In this document: piece after piece, positions 24,592-33,916 of the stretch
How positions within the stretch are numbered: the first letter of the stretch is position 1
Layout: each line of letters starts with the position of its first letter
DNA from: Lachnospiraceae bacterium
GTDB lineage: Bacteria > Bacillota > Clostridia > Lachnospirales > Lachnospiraceae
Direction of reading: 5' to 3'
NCBI GenBank assembly: GCA_900168235.1
Contig: FUZG01000016.1
Location: 1 to 64,000, forward strand
DNA length: 64,000 nucleotides
The notes under the pieces: model-generated
Databases searched by the model: none
What the model was told of the DNA's origin: nothing
What the model saw: the letters and a program-made list of their open reading frames with translations, nothing else
Position numbers and translations under genes: made by a program

Positions 24592-26439
24592 ATGAAAAGG
24601 AAGCTTTTGGTTCTGATGCTTTCGTCTGCAATGGCGGTAACAGCGCTGGCGGGCGCAGTACCGTCTTATGCTGCCGGCGGTTCAGGTGATGTTGTAACTG
24701 AAAAAGTACTGAATAAGAGCAATACAGGAAATCCGGTACTTGGTTTTGACGGAGAGGGAAACACACTTTATGGCGGTGATCCGGCGGCGCTTGTTGACGG
24801 GGACACTGTATATCTGTATGTGGGACATGACAATTCAAGCGGTGACAGTTATGTAATGCCTGACTGGCAGTGCTATTCCACAAAAGATATGAAGAATTTT
24901 AAATATGAAGGAGAAATACTTAAATGTAAGGATGTACCCTGGGCAGACAGCACCTCTGCCTGGGCGAGTCAGGTAGTTAAGTATAAAGATAAATATTACC
25001 TGTATTTCTGCGCAGAAGAGAAGACCTCAAAGTACGGAAAATGCGTTGGTGTTGCAGTATCAGACAGCCCGACAGGGCCTTTTAAGGCAGAGAATAAACC
25101 TATTGTATATGACTCTGATACGCCCTTTATAAATCCCGGACGGGGCGGAGCAGGATGGGAAGATATCGATCCTACCGCATGGGTTGAGACAGTTGACGGC
25201 GTGGAACACCGCTATCTTGCATGGGGAAATACCAATCATTATATCGCTGAGCTCAATGAAGACATGGTTTCCATTAAGGACAGGAACGGTGATGGAGTAG
25301 TGTCTTTCAAGTCAGGAGATATTGAGAGACAGACCATAAAGGGTATGCCGAACGGCTGGTATTTTGCAGAAGCACCGTGGCTCTACAGGAGACAGGACGC
25401 CAACGGTAATTACTATGGAAAATATTATCTATTTTATGCAATGTACTGGCGTGAGCAGATGGCATATGCAACATCAGATGATATTTGGGCTGATGAGTGG
25501 GATTACGGCGGACTTATCATGGAACCCACTGCTACGAGCAATACAAACCACATGGCAGTGATAGATTTCAAAGGAAAGACATATTTTGTATATCATAACG
25601 GCTCACTTCCCTGGGGAAGCGGATTCAGAAGAGTTGTCTGCATACAGGAGCTTCACTTTGATAAGGACGGCAAGATCGAATACCTGCAGGAAAATTCAAT
25701 CGGACTCACAGGAACAGCAAGCACTATCGCTGATTCAAAGGGGGCGCTTGTAAAGCATAGGACTTATCACAACAGCACTTCGGATTCTGCATATCCTTAT
25801 ACAAAAGTGGCTGTAAGTACTGCAGAAGGTGCTGTAACGGATGATTCCATGTGGGAGATCGAAAAGGGCAAGGCTGATGAGGATAACGATGCGTATGTTT
25901 CAATCGAGTCCTATAACAAGCCCGGAATATGGCTTCAGGTTGATGATGATAAGACTGTTTCAATGGGACAGGATTATCAGAAGGCATCAAGTGATGGATA
26001 TACGGTTGATTCCAAGAGAATGACCTTCCGTACCCTTAACGGTTTTGATAAATCTGTGAAAAACGGTACGACCTTTGAAAGCGTGGCTTATCCCGGATAT
26101 TACCTCACATCAAAAGGCGGAAAGCTCACTGTTGAGAAAGAGCCGGATGCGGCAGACTGCACATTTACCATATCTGCAGAGACTGCAAATGATCTCTCTT
26201 CAATGATCGTGAGAAAGTCTGACAGAACCTATGAGGTTGGTGACAAGCTCGCGACAGATGATCTCCGCCTCACAGTTGTTGATGAGTACGACAATACAGA
26301 AATAGTTTATTCAGGAGCTGATGGTCTTACGGTTGACGCTTCCGCAGTAAATATGAAAAAAGCGGGAACATATGAATTAAAGGTTGAGTACAAAGGTCAG
26401 AGCGGAACAGTTCAGATCCGCGTGCTTGACAGGAACTGA
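24592..26439 (+). CDS. Secreted glycoside hydrolase family 43 protein
   Basis: A 615-residue exported enzyme of the arabinofuranosidase/xylosidase family. The signal peptide is about residues 1-25 (MKRKLLVLMLSSAMAVTALA, cut after SYA). A five-bladed propeller spans about 35-385, with the base Asp63 in GGDPAALVDG, Asp193 in DIDPTAW and the acid Glu260 in AEAPW. A beta-rich region at about 390-530, perhaps carbohydrate-binding, precedes an Ig-like domain (about 540-613). AGGAGG lies 6 bases before the ATG at 24592. The next gene, 21 bp on, encodes another exported polysaccharide-binding-type protein. Confidence 0.88.
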   Translation: MKRKLLVLMLSSAMAVTALAGAVPSYAAGGSGDVVTEKVLNKSNTGNPVLGFDGEGNTLYGGDPAALVDGDTVYLYVGHDNSSGDSYVMPDWQCYSTKDMKNFKYEGEILKCKDVPWADSTSAWASQVVKYKDKYYLYFCAEEKTSKYGKCVGVAVSDSPTGPFKAENKPIVYDSDTPFINPGRGGAGWEDIDPTAWVETVDGVEHRYLAWGNTNHYIAELNEDMVSIKDRNGDGVVSFKSGDIERQTIKGMPNGWYFAEAPWLYRRQDANGNYYGKYYLFYAMYWREQMAYATSDDIWADEWDYGGLIMEPTATSNTNHMAVIDFKGKTYFVYHNGSLPWGSGFRRVVCIQELHFDKDGKIEYLQENSIGLTGTASTIADSKGALVKHRTYHNSTSDSAYPYTKVAVSTAEGAVTDDSMWEIEKGKADEDNDAYVSIESYNKPGIWLQVDDDKTVSMGQDYQKASSDGYTVDSKRMTFRTLNGFDKSVKNGTTFESVAYPGYYLTSKGGKLTVEKEPDAADCTFTISAETANDLSSMIVRKSDRTYEVGDKLATDDLRLTVVDEYDNTEIVYSGADGLTVDASAVNMKKAGTYELKVEYKGQSGTVQIRVLDRN

Positions 26440-26460
26440 GGACTGAAAAGGAGAGTAGAA

Positions 26461-28446
26461 ATGACGAAATTTCATTATAAAAAGGTTCTCGGAGCAGTAA
26501 TTGCGTCAATCATGGTTTTGACCGGAGTTCCGGGGGTAAATACAGAAGCTAAAGCAGATACGGATGCAAATGTTGAAACAGCCGTAGAGCTTGATTTCTC
26601 ACATATCAGCGGGAATTACATATCTGACAGATCAGGAAACGGAAATGATGCTGAGATCGGCGGAACCCTTTCTGTCGAGGGCGGAGCCCTTATATTTGAC
26701 GGTAACGGATATCTGAATCTGCCGGTGTCTATCATGGATGATCTGCAGGATGAGGAAGAGTTCACTATTGAAACGACTTTTTCAAGAAGTTCAAGCTGCG
26801 GAAATAACGCATGGCTCTTCAACTTCGGTTCAAATCCGAAGGGAACAGGCACAAATTATCTCTTCCTGTCACCGGCATTTGGAGGAAGCACTCTTCGCGG
26901 CGGCATCAAGGATGACAGTAACGAAAAGCTCCTCGACACAGGTATGTCCACTGTTGCAGACAAGGAATACACCGCGGTAATGGTATTTGATAAGGGAAAA
27001 GTATCACTTTATCTGAATGGTGCGCAGATCGGAAAGACCATTGATTCCGGCTACAGCATCAGAAAGGATGTAATTAATAACGGCTGCAAAAATAATATCC
27101 TGGGCTACCTTGCAAAGTCCTGCTGGAGTGCAGACCAGCTTTTTCAGGGAAAAGTAAAGAGCTTCAAGATCATGGACGGCGCTGAGAGTGCTGAGAGTAT
27201 CCAGAAGCGTTTCTCAGAGCAGTTCAGCAAAGATTTTGAGAGCAGTCTTACCATTGAAGATATCCTTGGCAGAAACGCATCCGCAGACAGGATCCAGTTT
27301 GATCTGACACTTTTATCAGAAGTTAATGAAAACGCTGTCACATGGAAATCTTCTGATACTTCTGTGATCACAGATGATGGAAAAGTTTTAAATGATGCAT
27401 CCGAGGACAAGGATGTGACCCTTACGGCAGTCTGCACCAGCGGCGGTCTTAAGGCTGAGCAAAATTTTGCACTTAAGGTTCTGAAGCTTGACCGCACCGA
27501 GCTCGATAAGCTCATTGCAAGAACGAAGGCTGTTGATGGATATGAAGCAAATGAGGCTCTTAAAAATGCTGTAAGTGAAGCTGAAAAAGCTTCAACTCAG
27601 ACCGAGGTCAGAAATGCGGTAAAGGCTCTTAATACAGTCCTTAAAACAGAACAGGATACTTTATATAAAGATCCGTTCTCTCTCATCGATGATGCAATGT
27701 TCCCGGCAGAGAAGGAAGTTGTGGTCGGAACAGAAGAGGTTCTTGCAGAGCTTTCGTCAAAGATTCTTGACTCTGTGAAAGTAGCCGTAAGCAGTGAAAA
27801 TTCTGATACTGTCGAGATTTCAGAGGAATATGGCGTGATCAGAGTCAAGGCAGTAAAGGCAGGAACAAGCGATGTGACGGTTTCCGTGACAGCAGATTAC
27901 GATAACTTTACTATCGATTATGAGACACGTGTAAAAGCAGTTGCAAAGAATGAAAAGATCGATGAAAAGTCGAAGACACCTTCTGCACCGGTAAACAACA
28001 TCGTCACAGAAAGCGATGCAAACGTCGTTCTTACAGGCGGTAATACTTACAAGATCAACATGAGCTATCCTGTAAAGAGCTACAAGCTTGATAAGAGTGA
28101 AAAGAAGATCATCCGCGTATCAAAGAGCGGAATCGTAAAGGTGAAGAAGACCGGAACCGTAACTCTTGAAGTTGTTGGAAAAAATGGAGAGAACCATGAA
28201 TTTACGATCTATGCAGAGGTTCCAAAGGCTGTGAAGAAGACGGTTACTTCCGCAGGAAGCTTTAATGCATCGGAGCTTGTGAAGGATGCAGAGTATTCAA
28301 AGCCCACAGGATACAAGTCTTCTAATGAAAAAGTTGCAAAGGTTTCAGAGAATGGAATTATCACAGTCCTTTCTAAAGGCAGTGCCAGGATCACGCTTTT
28401 CTATGGAAAGCGTAAGGTAAATGCAAAAATAAAGGTAAAGCTTTGA
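26461..28446 (+). CDS. Secreted LamG-like and bacterial Ig-domain protein
   Basis: A 661-residue exported protein. The signal peptide spans about 1-32. A laminin-G/concanavalin-like domain follows (about 37-250, with ISDRSGNGNDAEIGG and FTIETTF), then an atrophied Ig domain (266-343), a FIVAR-like helical segment (343-396) and two or three BIG2-like modules to the C-terminus (SNEKVAKVSENGIITVLSKG). There is no sortase signal or transmembrane anchor. It is co-transcribed with the GH43 gene and probably binds the same polysaccharide. No catalytic motif was found. Confidence 0.8.
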   Translation: MTKFHYKKVLGAVIASIMVLTGVPGVNTEAKADTDANVETAVELDFSHISGNYISDRSGNGNDAEIGGTLSVEGGALIFDGNGYLNLPVSIMDDLQDEEEFTIETTFSRSSSCGNNAWLFNFGSNPKGTGTNYLFLSPAFGGSTLRGGIKDDSNEKLLDTGMSTVADKEYTAVMVFDKGKVSLYLNGAQIGKTIDSGYSIRKDVINNGCKNNILGYLAKSCWSADQLFQGKVKSFKIMDGAESAESIQKRFSEQFSKDFESSLTIEDILGRNASADRIQFDLTLLSEVNENAVTWKSSDTSVITDDGKVLNDASEDKDVTLTAVCTSGGLKAEQNFALKVLKLDRTELDKLIARTKAVDGYEANEALKNAVSEAEKASTQTEVRNAVKALNTVLKTEQDTLYKDPFSLIDDAMFPAEKEVVVGTEEVLAELSSKILDSVKVAVSSENSDTVEISEEYGVIRVKAVKAGTSDVTVSVTADYDNFTIDYETRVKAVAKNEKIDEKSKTPSAPVNNIVTESDANVVLTGGNTYKINMSYPVKSYKLDKSEKKIIRVSKSGIVKVKKTGTVTLEVVGKNGENHEFTIYAEVPKAVKKTVTSAGSFNASELVKDAEYSKPTGYKSSNEKVAKVSENGIITVLSKGSARITLFYGKRKVNAKIKVKL

Positions 28447-28500
28447 ATGTACAAAAAAATGAAAATTGATCTAATTTAAACTGCAAGGATCAAAAATCTG

Positions 28501-28541
28501 AAGGGCTCCTGAGACAAAAAAAGTCTTTGGAGCTCTTTCTA
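28501..28541 (+). terminator. Terminator of the GH43-LamG operon
   Basis: AAGGGCTCC pairs with GGAGCTCTTT, with GAGAC/GTCTT inside, around a poly-A loop, followed by TTTCT. It lies 55 bp after the stop codon. Confidence 0.75.
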
Positions 28542-28553
28542 TGTGAAGTTTTG

Positions 28554-28562
28554 TGTTATAAT
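28554..28562 (+). promoter_or_regulatory. Extended -10 promoter of thyA
   Basis: TGTTATAAT is an extended -10 element (TG-N-TATAAT) about 33 bp before the thyA start. No good -35 at the usual distance. Confidence 0.5.
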
Positions 28563-28594
28563 ATTGCGATTGCTTTTTAGAAAGAGGGTAAAGA

Positions 28595-29500
28595 ATGAGC
28601 TACGCAGATAAGCTTTTTATTAAAAATGTAAAAGATATTTTGGATCACGGTGTTTCAGATGAAGGGCTTGAAGTCCGTCCGAAATGGGAAGATGGGACTC
28701 CTGCGCATACCATCGCCCTTTTCGGTGTATGTGACCGCTATGACCTTCAGAAAGAATTTCCAATCATGACTGTCAGAAGATCTTTTTGGAAATCTGCATG
28801 GGATGAGGTTTCATGGATCTGGCAGAAAAAGAGCAACAATGTAAAGGATCTGAGCTCTCATGTATGGGATGCCTGGGCTGATGAAAACGGAACCATCGGA
28901 AAGGCATACGGATACCAAATGGGATGTCTTTCCAAGTATAAGGATGTTACAGAGGAAGGTCTTAAAAAGGCATTCGGAGATACTCTGGATCAGCGAACTA
29001 TCCGCTGGGAAGAGGGCGCATGCCTTATGGATCAGGTTGACCGCGTGATCTATCAGCTTGTGAACGATCCTGCATCCCGCCGTATCATGACAAATATGTA
29101 CAATCATCATGATCTTTCCGAGATGGCACTTTCACCCTGCGCATATTCAATGACTTTCTGTGTAATGGGTAATAAGCTCAGTGCTATCCTGAACCAGAGA
29201 TCACAGGACATGATCACTGCAAATAACTGGAACACGGTTCAGGCAGCTCTTCTTGTGTACGCATTTGCTTCCGCATACGGATATGAGCCCGGAGAACTGA
29301 TCCACATGATCGGTAACTGCCATATTTACGACAGACATATCGAGCTCGCTCACAAGCTCATCGAGGCAGAGCAGTTCGAGGCTCCGAAGTTTACTATAGA
29401 TACATCTGTGCATGATTTCTATGCATTTACAAAGGATTCCTTCCATCTGGAGGATTACCGCTACAGCGAATTTAAGGATGCGATCCCTGTAGCTATCTAA
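28595..29500 (+). CDS. thyA: Thymidylate synthase
   Basis: A 301-residue folate-dependent enzyme that methylates dUMP to dTMP. The nucleophile Cys182 is in LSPCAYSMTF, preceded by the phosphate-binding RRIMTNMYNHHD. NQRSQDMITANNWN and GNCHIYDRHIELAHK carry the dUMP contacts. The GC-poor spacer and extended -10 promoter indicate a separate transcript. The protein is slightly divergent from E. coli ThyA around the Cys (SPCAYS instead of APCHAF), but all key residues are there. Confidence 0.93.
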   Translation: MSYADKLFIKNVKDILDHGVSDEGLEVRPKWEDGTPAHTIALFGVCDRYDLQKEFPIMTVRRSFWKSAWDEVSWIWQKKSNNVKDLSSHVWDAWADENGTIGKAYGYQMGCLSKYKDVTEEGLKKAFGDTLDQRTIRWEEGACLMDQVDRVIYQLVNDPASRRIMTNMYNHHDLSEMALSPCAYSMTFCVMGNKLSAILNQRSQDMITANNWNTVQAALLVYAFASAYGYEPGELIHMIGNCHIYDRHIELAHKLIEAEQFEAPKFTIDTSVHDFYAFTKDSFHLEDYRYSEFKDAIPVAI

Positions 29501-29511
29501 ACGCGCCATTA

Positions 29512-29540
29512 TTGCATTTTAGATATGATATAGATATAAT
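29512..29540 (+). promoter_or_regulatory. Promoter of the RelA/SpoT gene
   Basis: TTGCAT (29512-29517) and TATAAT (29535-29540) are 17 bp apart, about 75 bp before the chosen start codon. Confidence 0.65.
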
Positions 29541-29614
29541 CTTTATTAAACAAAAAATGGATGACCCTGCGAAAAACAGCGTGCAATTTTTAAATGGAGA
29601 GTGAGGTGATTCTT

Positions 29615-31885
29615 ATGGCAGATCGCTGCGAAAATGTTTTTGATAATAGCAGGCTTTATTCGGTGCAGGACTATACTACGCCGGAAATGCTATACAAAGA
29701 CCTGATCGAAAGAGTCCGCAAGTATCACCCTTCTGATGATATCTCGCTGATCGAAAAGGCTTATCACACTGCAGAGGAAGCCCATAAGGATCAGGTTAGA
29801 AAGAGCGGAGAGCCGTATATCATTCATCCGCTCTGTACTGCTATCGTACTGGCAGATCTTGAGCTTGATAAAGAGACCATTGTTGCGGGACTTTTGCATG
29901 ATGTTGTAGAAGATACGGTAATGACAGTCGATGACCTGGTGCATGAGTTCGGAGAGGACGTTGCGCATCTTGTTGACGGCGTCACAAAGTTGAGCAAGCT
30001 CAAATATCAGGGAAATAAAGCAGAGTTTCAGGCAGATAATCTTAGAAAGATGTTCCTTGCGATGGCAAAGGATATCCGGGTTATCATCATAAAGCTTGCG
30101 GATCGTCTTCATAATATGAGGACTCTTCAGTACCAGCCTGAGGAAAAGCAGAAAGAGATCGCTAAGGAAACACTGGACATTTATTCGCCCATCGCCCAGC
30201 GTCTCGGTATCAGTAAGATAAAGATAGAGCTCGATGATCTTTCTCTGAAATACATGAAGCCTGAGTTTTATCAGGATCTTAAAAACCAGATAGCCCAGAG
30301 AAAGAGCGAGAGAGAAGCGTTTGTTGCCCAGATCGTTGAGGAAGTAAGTAAAAACTTAAAAGAGACCGGGATAGATGCAAATGTCAACGGTCGTGTAAAG
30401 CATTTCTTCTCGATATATAAAAAGATGGTGAACCAGCATAAAACGCTGGATCAGATATATGATCTCTTTGCGGTCAGGATAATCGTCCATTCCGTAAAGG
30501 ATTGCTATGCGGCGCTCGGTGTCATTCATGAGATGTATAAGCCGATACCCGGACGCTTCAAGGATTATATCGCTATGCCGAAGGCGAATATGTATCAGTC
30601 GCTTCATACGACTCTGATCGGCAGAAACGGAACACCGTTTGAGATCCAGATCAGAACCTTCGACATGCACAGAACTGCTGAATTTGGTATCGCAGCTCAC
30701 TGGAAGTACAAGGAAGTAAGCGACGGAAGACATCCCGATGAGCATGAAGAGGAAAAGCTCTCATGGCTCAGACAGATCCTTGAGTGGCAGAAAAATCTTT
30801 CAGATAACAAAGAATTTATGGACCTCTTAAAGAGTGACCTGAATCTTTTTTCTGATTATGTATATGCATTTACTCCGACCGGCGATGTAAAGAATCTGCC
30901 GGCAGGTTCTACGCCCATTGACTTTGCTTACAGCATTCATTCTGCTGTCGGAAACAAGATGGTGGGAGCCCGTGTAAACGGAAAGCTTGTAAATATCGAC
31001 TATACCATCCAGAACGGTGACAGAGTCGAGATCATAACAAGCCAAAATTCTAAGGGACCCAGCCGTGACTGGCTGAAGATCGTGCGTTCCACTCAGGCTC
31101 GTTCAAAGATCAATCAGTGGTTCAAGAATGAGTTAAAGGAAGACAACATACTTCGCGGAAAAGAAGCTTTTGCATTATACTGCAAGAGCCATGGCATCCA
31201 TCAGGAAAATCTGATGAAGCCCGAGTACGAAGAAGTTGTAATGCATAAGTACGGTTTCCGTGATTTTGACTCTATTTATGCGGCTATCGGACATGGCGGA
31301 CTCAAGGAAGGCCAGGTCGTAAACCGTATGCGCGAAGCATACGAAGCTGATCACAGGAGAAAGATCACTGATTCCGAAGCTCTTGCTGAGATGGATGAAA
31401 ATGCTAAAAAGGTGAATGCTGTCCGTAACCGCGGCGGTATCATCGTTAAGGGCATTACAGATGTGTCTGTTCATTTCAGTAAATGCTGCAGCCCGCTTCC
31501 CGGTGATGAGATCGTAGGATATGTTACCAGAGGAAGAGGAGTTTCTATCCATCGTACAGACTGTATCAATATCATGAACATGTCTGAGGAGGACAGAAAG
31601 CGTCTCATTGAGGCTGAGTGGCAGAAGAGCGGACGCGCAGGAGAGGAATATCTGGCAGAGCTCTGTATTTACGCAGCAAACAGAAACGGTCTGCTGGTTG
31701 ATGTTTCCAGACTGTTTACAGAGGCTAATATAGGTATCGTCGGTGTAAATTCACGTGTGAATAAGCAGCACATAGCAACTATCTCTGTTTCGTTCAACGT
31801 TCACAATACGGAAGAGCTGAACAGTGTTATAGGAAAACTTCGTGCGATAAACGGTGTTATTGATATCGAACGTACTACAGGCTGA
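29615..31885 (+). CDS. relA: Bifunctional (p)ppGpp synthetase/hydrolase (RSH)
   Basis: A 756-residue stringent-response enzyme. The HD hydrolase domain has HPLCTAIVLADL and LLHDVVEDT. The synthetase domain has FAVRIIV and GRFKDYIAMPKANMYQSLHT. A TGS domain (YVYAFTPTGDVKNLP), a zinc-finger-like segment with CCSPLPGDEIVGYVTRGRG and a C-terminal ACT domain follow. I chose the ATG at 29615, with GAGGTG upstream; an ATG seven codons earlier has no ribosome site. The MBL-fold gene follows 18 bp later. Confidence 0.92.
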   Translation: MADRCENVFDNSRLYSVQDYTTPEMLYKDLIERVRKYHPSDDISLIEKAYHTAEEAHKDQVRKSGEPYIIHPLCTAIVLADLELDKETIVAGLLHDVVEDTVMTVDDLVHEFGEDVAHLVDGVTKLSKLKYQGNKAEFQADNLRKMFLAMAKDIRVIIIKLADRLHNMRTLQYQPEEKQKEIAKETLDIYSPIAQRLGISKIKIELDDLSLKYMKPEFYQDLKNQIAQRKSEREAFVAQIVEEVSKNLKETGIDANVNGRVKHFFSIYKKMVNQHKTLDQIYDLFAVRIIVHSVKDCYAALGVIHEMYKPIPGRFKDYIAMPKANMYQSLHTTLIGRNGTPFEIQIRTFDMHRTAEFGIAAHWKYKEVSDGRHPDEHEEEKLSWLRQILEWQKNLSDNKEFMDLLKSDLNLFSDYVYAFTPTGDVKNLPAGSTPIDFAYSIHSAVGNKMVGARVNGKLVNIDYTIQNGDRVEIITSQNSKGPSRDWLKIVRSTQARSKINQWFKNELKEDNILRGKEAFALYCKSHGIHQENLMKPEYEEVVMHKYGFRDFDSIYAAIGHGGLKEGQVVNRMREAYEADHRRKITDSEALAEMDENAKKVNAVRNRGGIIVKGITDVSVHFSKCCSPLPGDEIVGYVTRGRGVSIHRTDCINIMNMSEEDRKRLIEAEWQKSGRAGEEYLAELCIYAANRNGLLVDVSRLFTEANIGIVGVNSRVNKQHIATISVSFNVHNTEELNSVIGKLRAINGVIDIERTTG

Positions 31886-31903
31886 TGGCAGAAAGGATGG
31901 ATT

Positions 31904-32578
31904 ATGCGTCTTCAAAGACTGATCGTCGGACCGGTCCAGACGAATTGTTATATTCTTGAAAATGAAGAGGAGCATACAGCGGTCGTGTTCGATCCCGGTG
32001 ACAGGGGTGACAGGATATTTGAGAATGTCGTCGAACACGGCCTTCATCTTGTGGTTGTGATACTCACTCATGGTCACTTTGATCATATAACAGGAGTTGC
32101 AGAGGTACTCAGGGCATCGGATGATGCTTACGGTATACCTGAGGGGGCGGCACATGCTGTTCCTGTATATGCAGGTACTTATGAAAAAGAGCTCCTTTCG
32201 GATTCGGTATTAAACTGCTCAGGAACCGGAATGGGATATGGAGATGGACCTGTTACGGTAAAGCCGGATCACTGGCTTGGAAATCACGAAAAAGTGAACC
32301 TTGCCGGATTTGAGATAGAATGTATCCACACTCCGGGACATACGGAGGGAAGCTGCTGCTTCTATATCGAAAAGGAAAAAGTCCTTTTTTCCGGAGATAC
32401 AGTATTTGAGGGATCCGTCGGAAGAACGGATTTTCCCACAGGATCATCAGCAAAGCTCATGGAATCAATTAAAAAGGAGATCGTAACTCTCCCTGATGAC
32501 GTGCTGATCCTCCCGGGACACGGCGGAGAAACTACCGTCGGTGACGAAAAAAAGTGGAATATGTGGTTTAACAGATAA
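31904..32578 (+). CDS. Metallo-beta-lactamase-fold hydrolase, glyoxalase II-like
   Basis: A 224-residue hydrolase with the metal-binding THGHFDHI (THxHxDH), the later histidine in HTPGHTEGSCCF, the bridging aspartate in FSGDTVFEGSVGRTD, and the last histidine in LPGHGGETTVG. This fits the YcbL-type branch. It acts on thioesters or related substrates. It is located between relA and hisS, an order common in clostridia. Confidence 0.88.
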   Translation: MRLQRLIVGPVQTNCYILENEEEHTAVVFDPGDRGDRIFENVVEHGLHLVVVILTHGHFDHITGVAEVLRASDDAYGIPEGAAHAVPVYAGTYEKELLSDSVLNCSGTGMGYGDGPVTVKPDHWLGNHEKVNLAGFEIECIHTPGHTEGSCCFYIEKEKVLFSGDTVFEGSVGRTDFPTGSSAKLMESIKKEIVTLPDDVLILPGHGGETTVGDEKKWNMWFNR

Positions 32579-32602
32579 AGAAAAGTTTTAAGGAGAACAG
32601 AA

Positions 32603-33847
32603 ATGGCACTACTGAAGAAGCCGGTAACGGGTATGAAGGACATCCTTCCCCGCGAGATGGAAATCCGGAATTATGTTATGGATCAGGTTCGCGAGACCTA
32701 TGGAAGATTTGGATTTACTCAGATCGAGACTCCCTGCGTTGAGCATATCGAAAATCTCTGCTCAAATCAGGGTGGTGAGAATGAGAAGCTTATCTTCAGG
32801 ATCTTAAAAAGAGGAGAGAAGCTTAAGCTCGAAGAAGCAAAGGATTCTTCAGATCTTACAGACTCAGGTCTCAGATATGATCTGACACTTCCGCTTTCAA
32901 GATATTATGCGAATCACATGAACGATCTTCCGTCTCCCTTCAAGGCTCTTCAGATGGGTAACGTATTCAGAGCCGATCGTCCGCAGAAGGGACGTTTCAG
33001 ACAGTTCATGCAGTGCGATATCGATATCCTCGGTGATGCAACAAATCTTGCTGAGATCGAGCTCGTACTCGCAACAACAACACTTCTTTCAAAGCTTGAT
33101 TTCAAGGGCTTTACAGTAAGGATCTCCGACAGAAGATTCCTGAAGGCAATGGCTGCACACTGCGGTTTCCCGGAAGAAGATTTTGATACAGTATTCATTA
33201 TTCTTGACAAGATGGACAAAATCGGCGAGGATGGTGTGCGCGAAGAACTTCTGAAAGAGGGTTACGCAGCAGAAAATGTTGACCGTTACCTTGCTCTTTT
33301 CAGAATGGGTAATGACAGCAATGCTATCGCAGAGCTGAAGGAAGCACTGGGTGAGGCTCTTCCTGAGGGAACAGCAGAGTCACTCATGGCTATCATCGAT
33401 ACAGTAAATGCTTCCAAGGCAGGCGACTTTGATATTCGTTTTGATCCTACTCTTGTTCGCGGAATGTCCTACTATACAGGAACTATCTTTGAGATCGAGA
33501 TCGCTGAATTTGGTTCATCCATCGCAGGCGGCGGACGTTATGACGGAATGGTAGGAAAGTTCACAGGAAATAATGTTCCTGCATGCGGTTTCTCCATCGG
33601 ATTTGAGAGAATCATCACTATCCTTCTCGATCGTGATTTCCAGATCCCGAGAGCAGGAGAGCGCGTAGCATTCCTTATCGACAAAAAAATGCCCGCAGAT
33701 CGTGTTCCGGCTATCATGAAGGAAGCTTCAGAGCTTCGTGCGGAAGGCAAGACTGTTCTTGTTTCCCAGATGATGAAGAACAAGAAGTTCCAGAAGGATA
33801 ATCTTGAGAAGTCAGGATACTCAGATATCAGAGACTTTTACGCTTAA
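32603..33847 (+). CDS. hisS: Histidyl-tRNA synthetase
   Basis: A 414-residue class II synthetase. Motif 1 lies in the KKPVTGMKDILPREMEIRN region. Motif 2 includes FRADRPQKGRFRQFMQCDIDI. The histidine-specific loops are visible in RGMSYYTGTIFEI and AGGGRYDGMVGKF, and motif 3 is GFSIGFERI. A C-terminal anticodon-binding domain of about 85 residues closes it. AAGGAG precedes the ATG. aspS follows. Confidence 0.94.
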   Translation: MALLKKPVTGMKDILPREMEIRNYVMDQVRETYGRFGFTQIETPCVEHIENLCSNQGGENEKLIFRILKRGEKLKLEEAKDSSDLTDSGLRYDLTLPLSRYYANHMNDLPSPFKALQMGNVFRADRPQKGRFRQFMQCDIDILGDATNLAEIELVLATTTLLSKLDFKGFTVRISDRRFLKAMAAHCGFPEEDFDTVFIILDKMDKIGEDGVREELLKEGYAAENVDRYLALFRMGNDSNAIAELKEALGEALPEGTAESLMAIIDTVNASKAGDFDIRFDPTLVRGMSYYTGTIFEIEIAEFGSSIAGGGRYDGMVGKFTGNNVPACGFSIGFERIITILLDRDFQIPRAGERVAFLIDKKMPADRVPAIMKEASELRAEGKTVLVSQMMKNKKFQKDNLEKSGYSDIRDFYA

Positions 33848-33916
33848 TCGGCTGATGAGACAGTTGTACTGCCGGCAGGCTTGATCATAAATTTTTACAT
33901 ATGAAAGAGGAATAAA

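Noticed and set aside
33848-33916. T-box leader before aspS or hisS
   Set aside because: The gaps are 24 and 69 bp, too short for specifier loop and antiterminator, and no T-box core sequence is visible.
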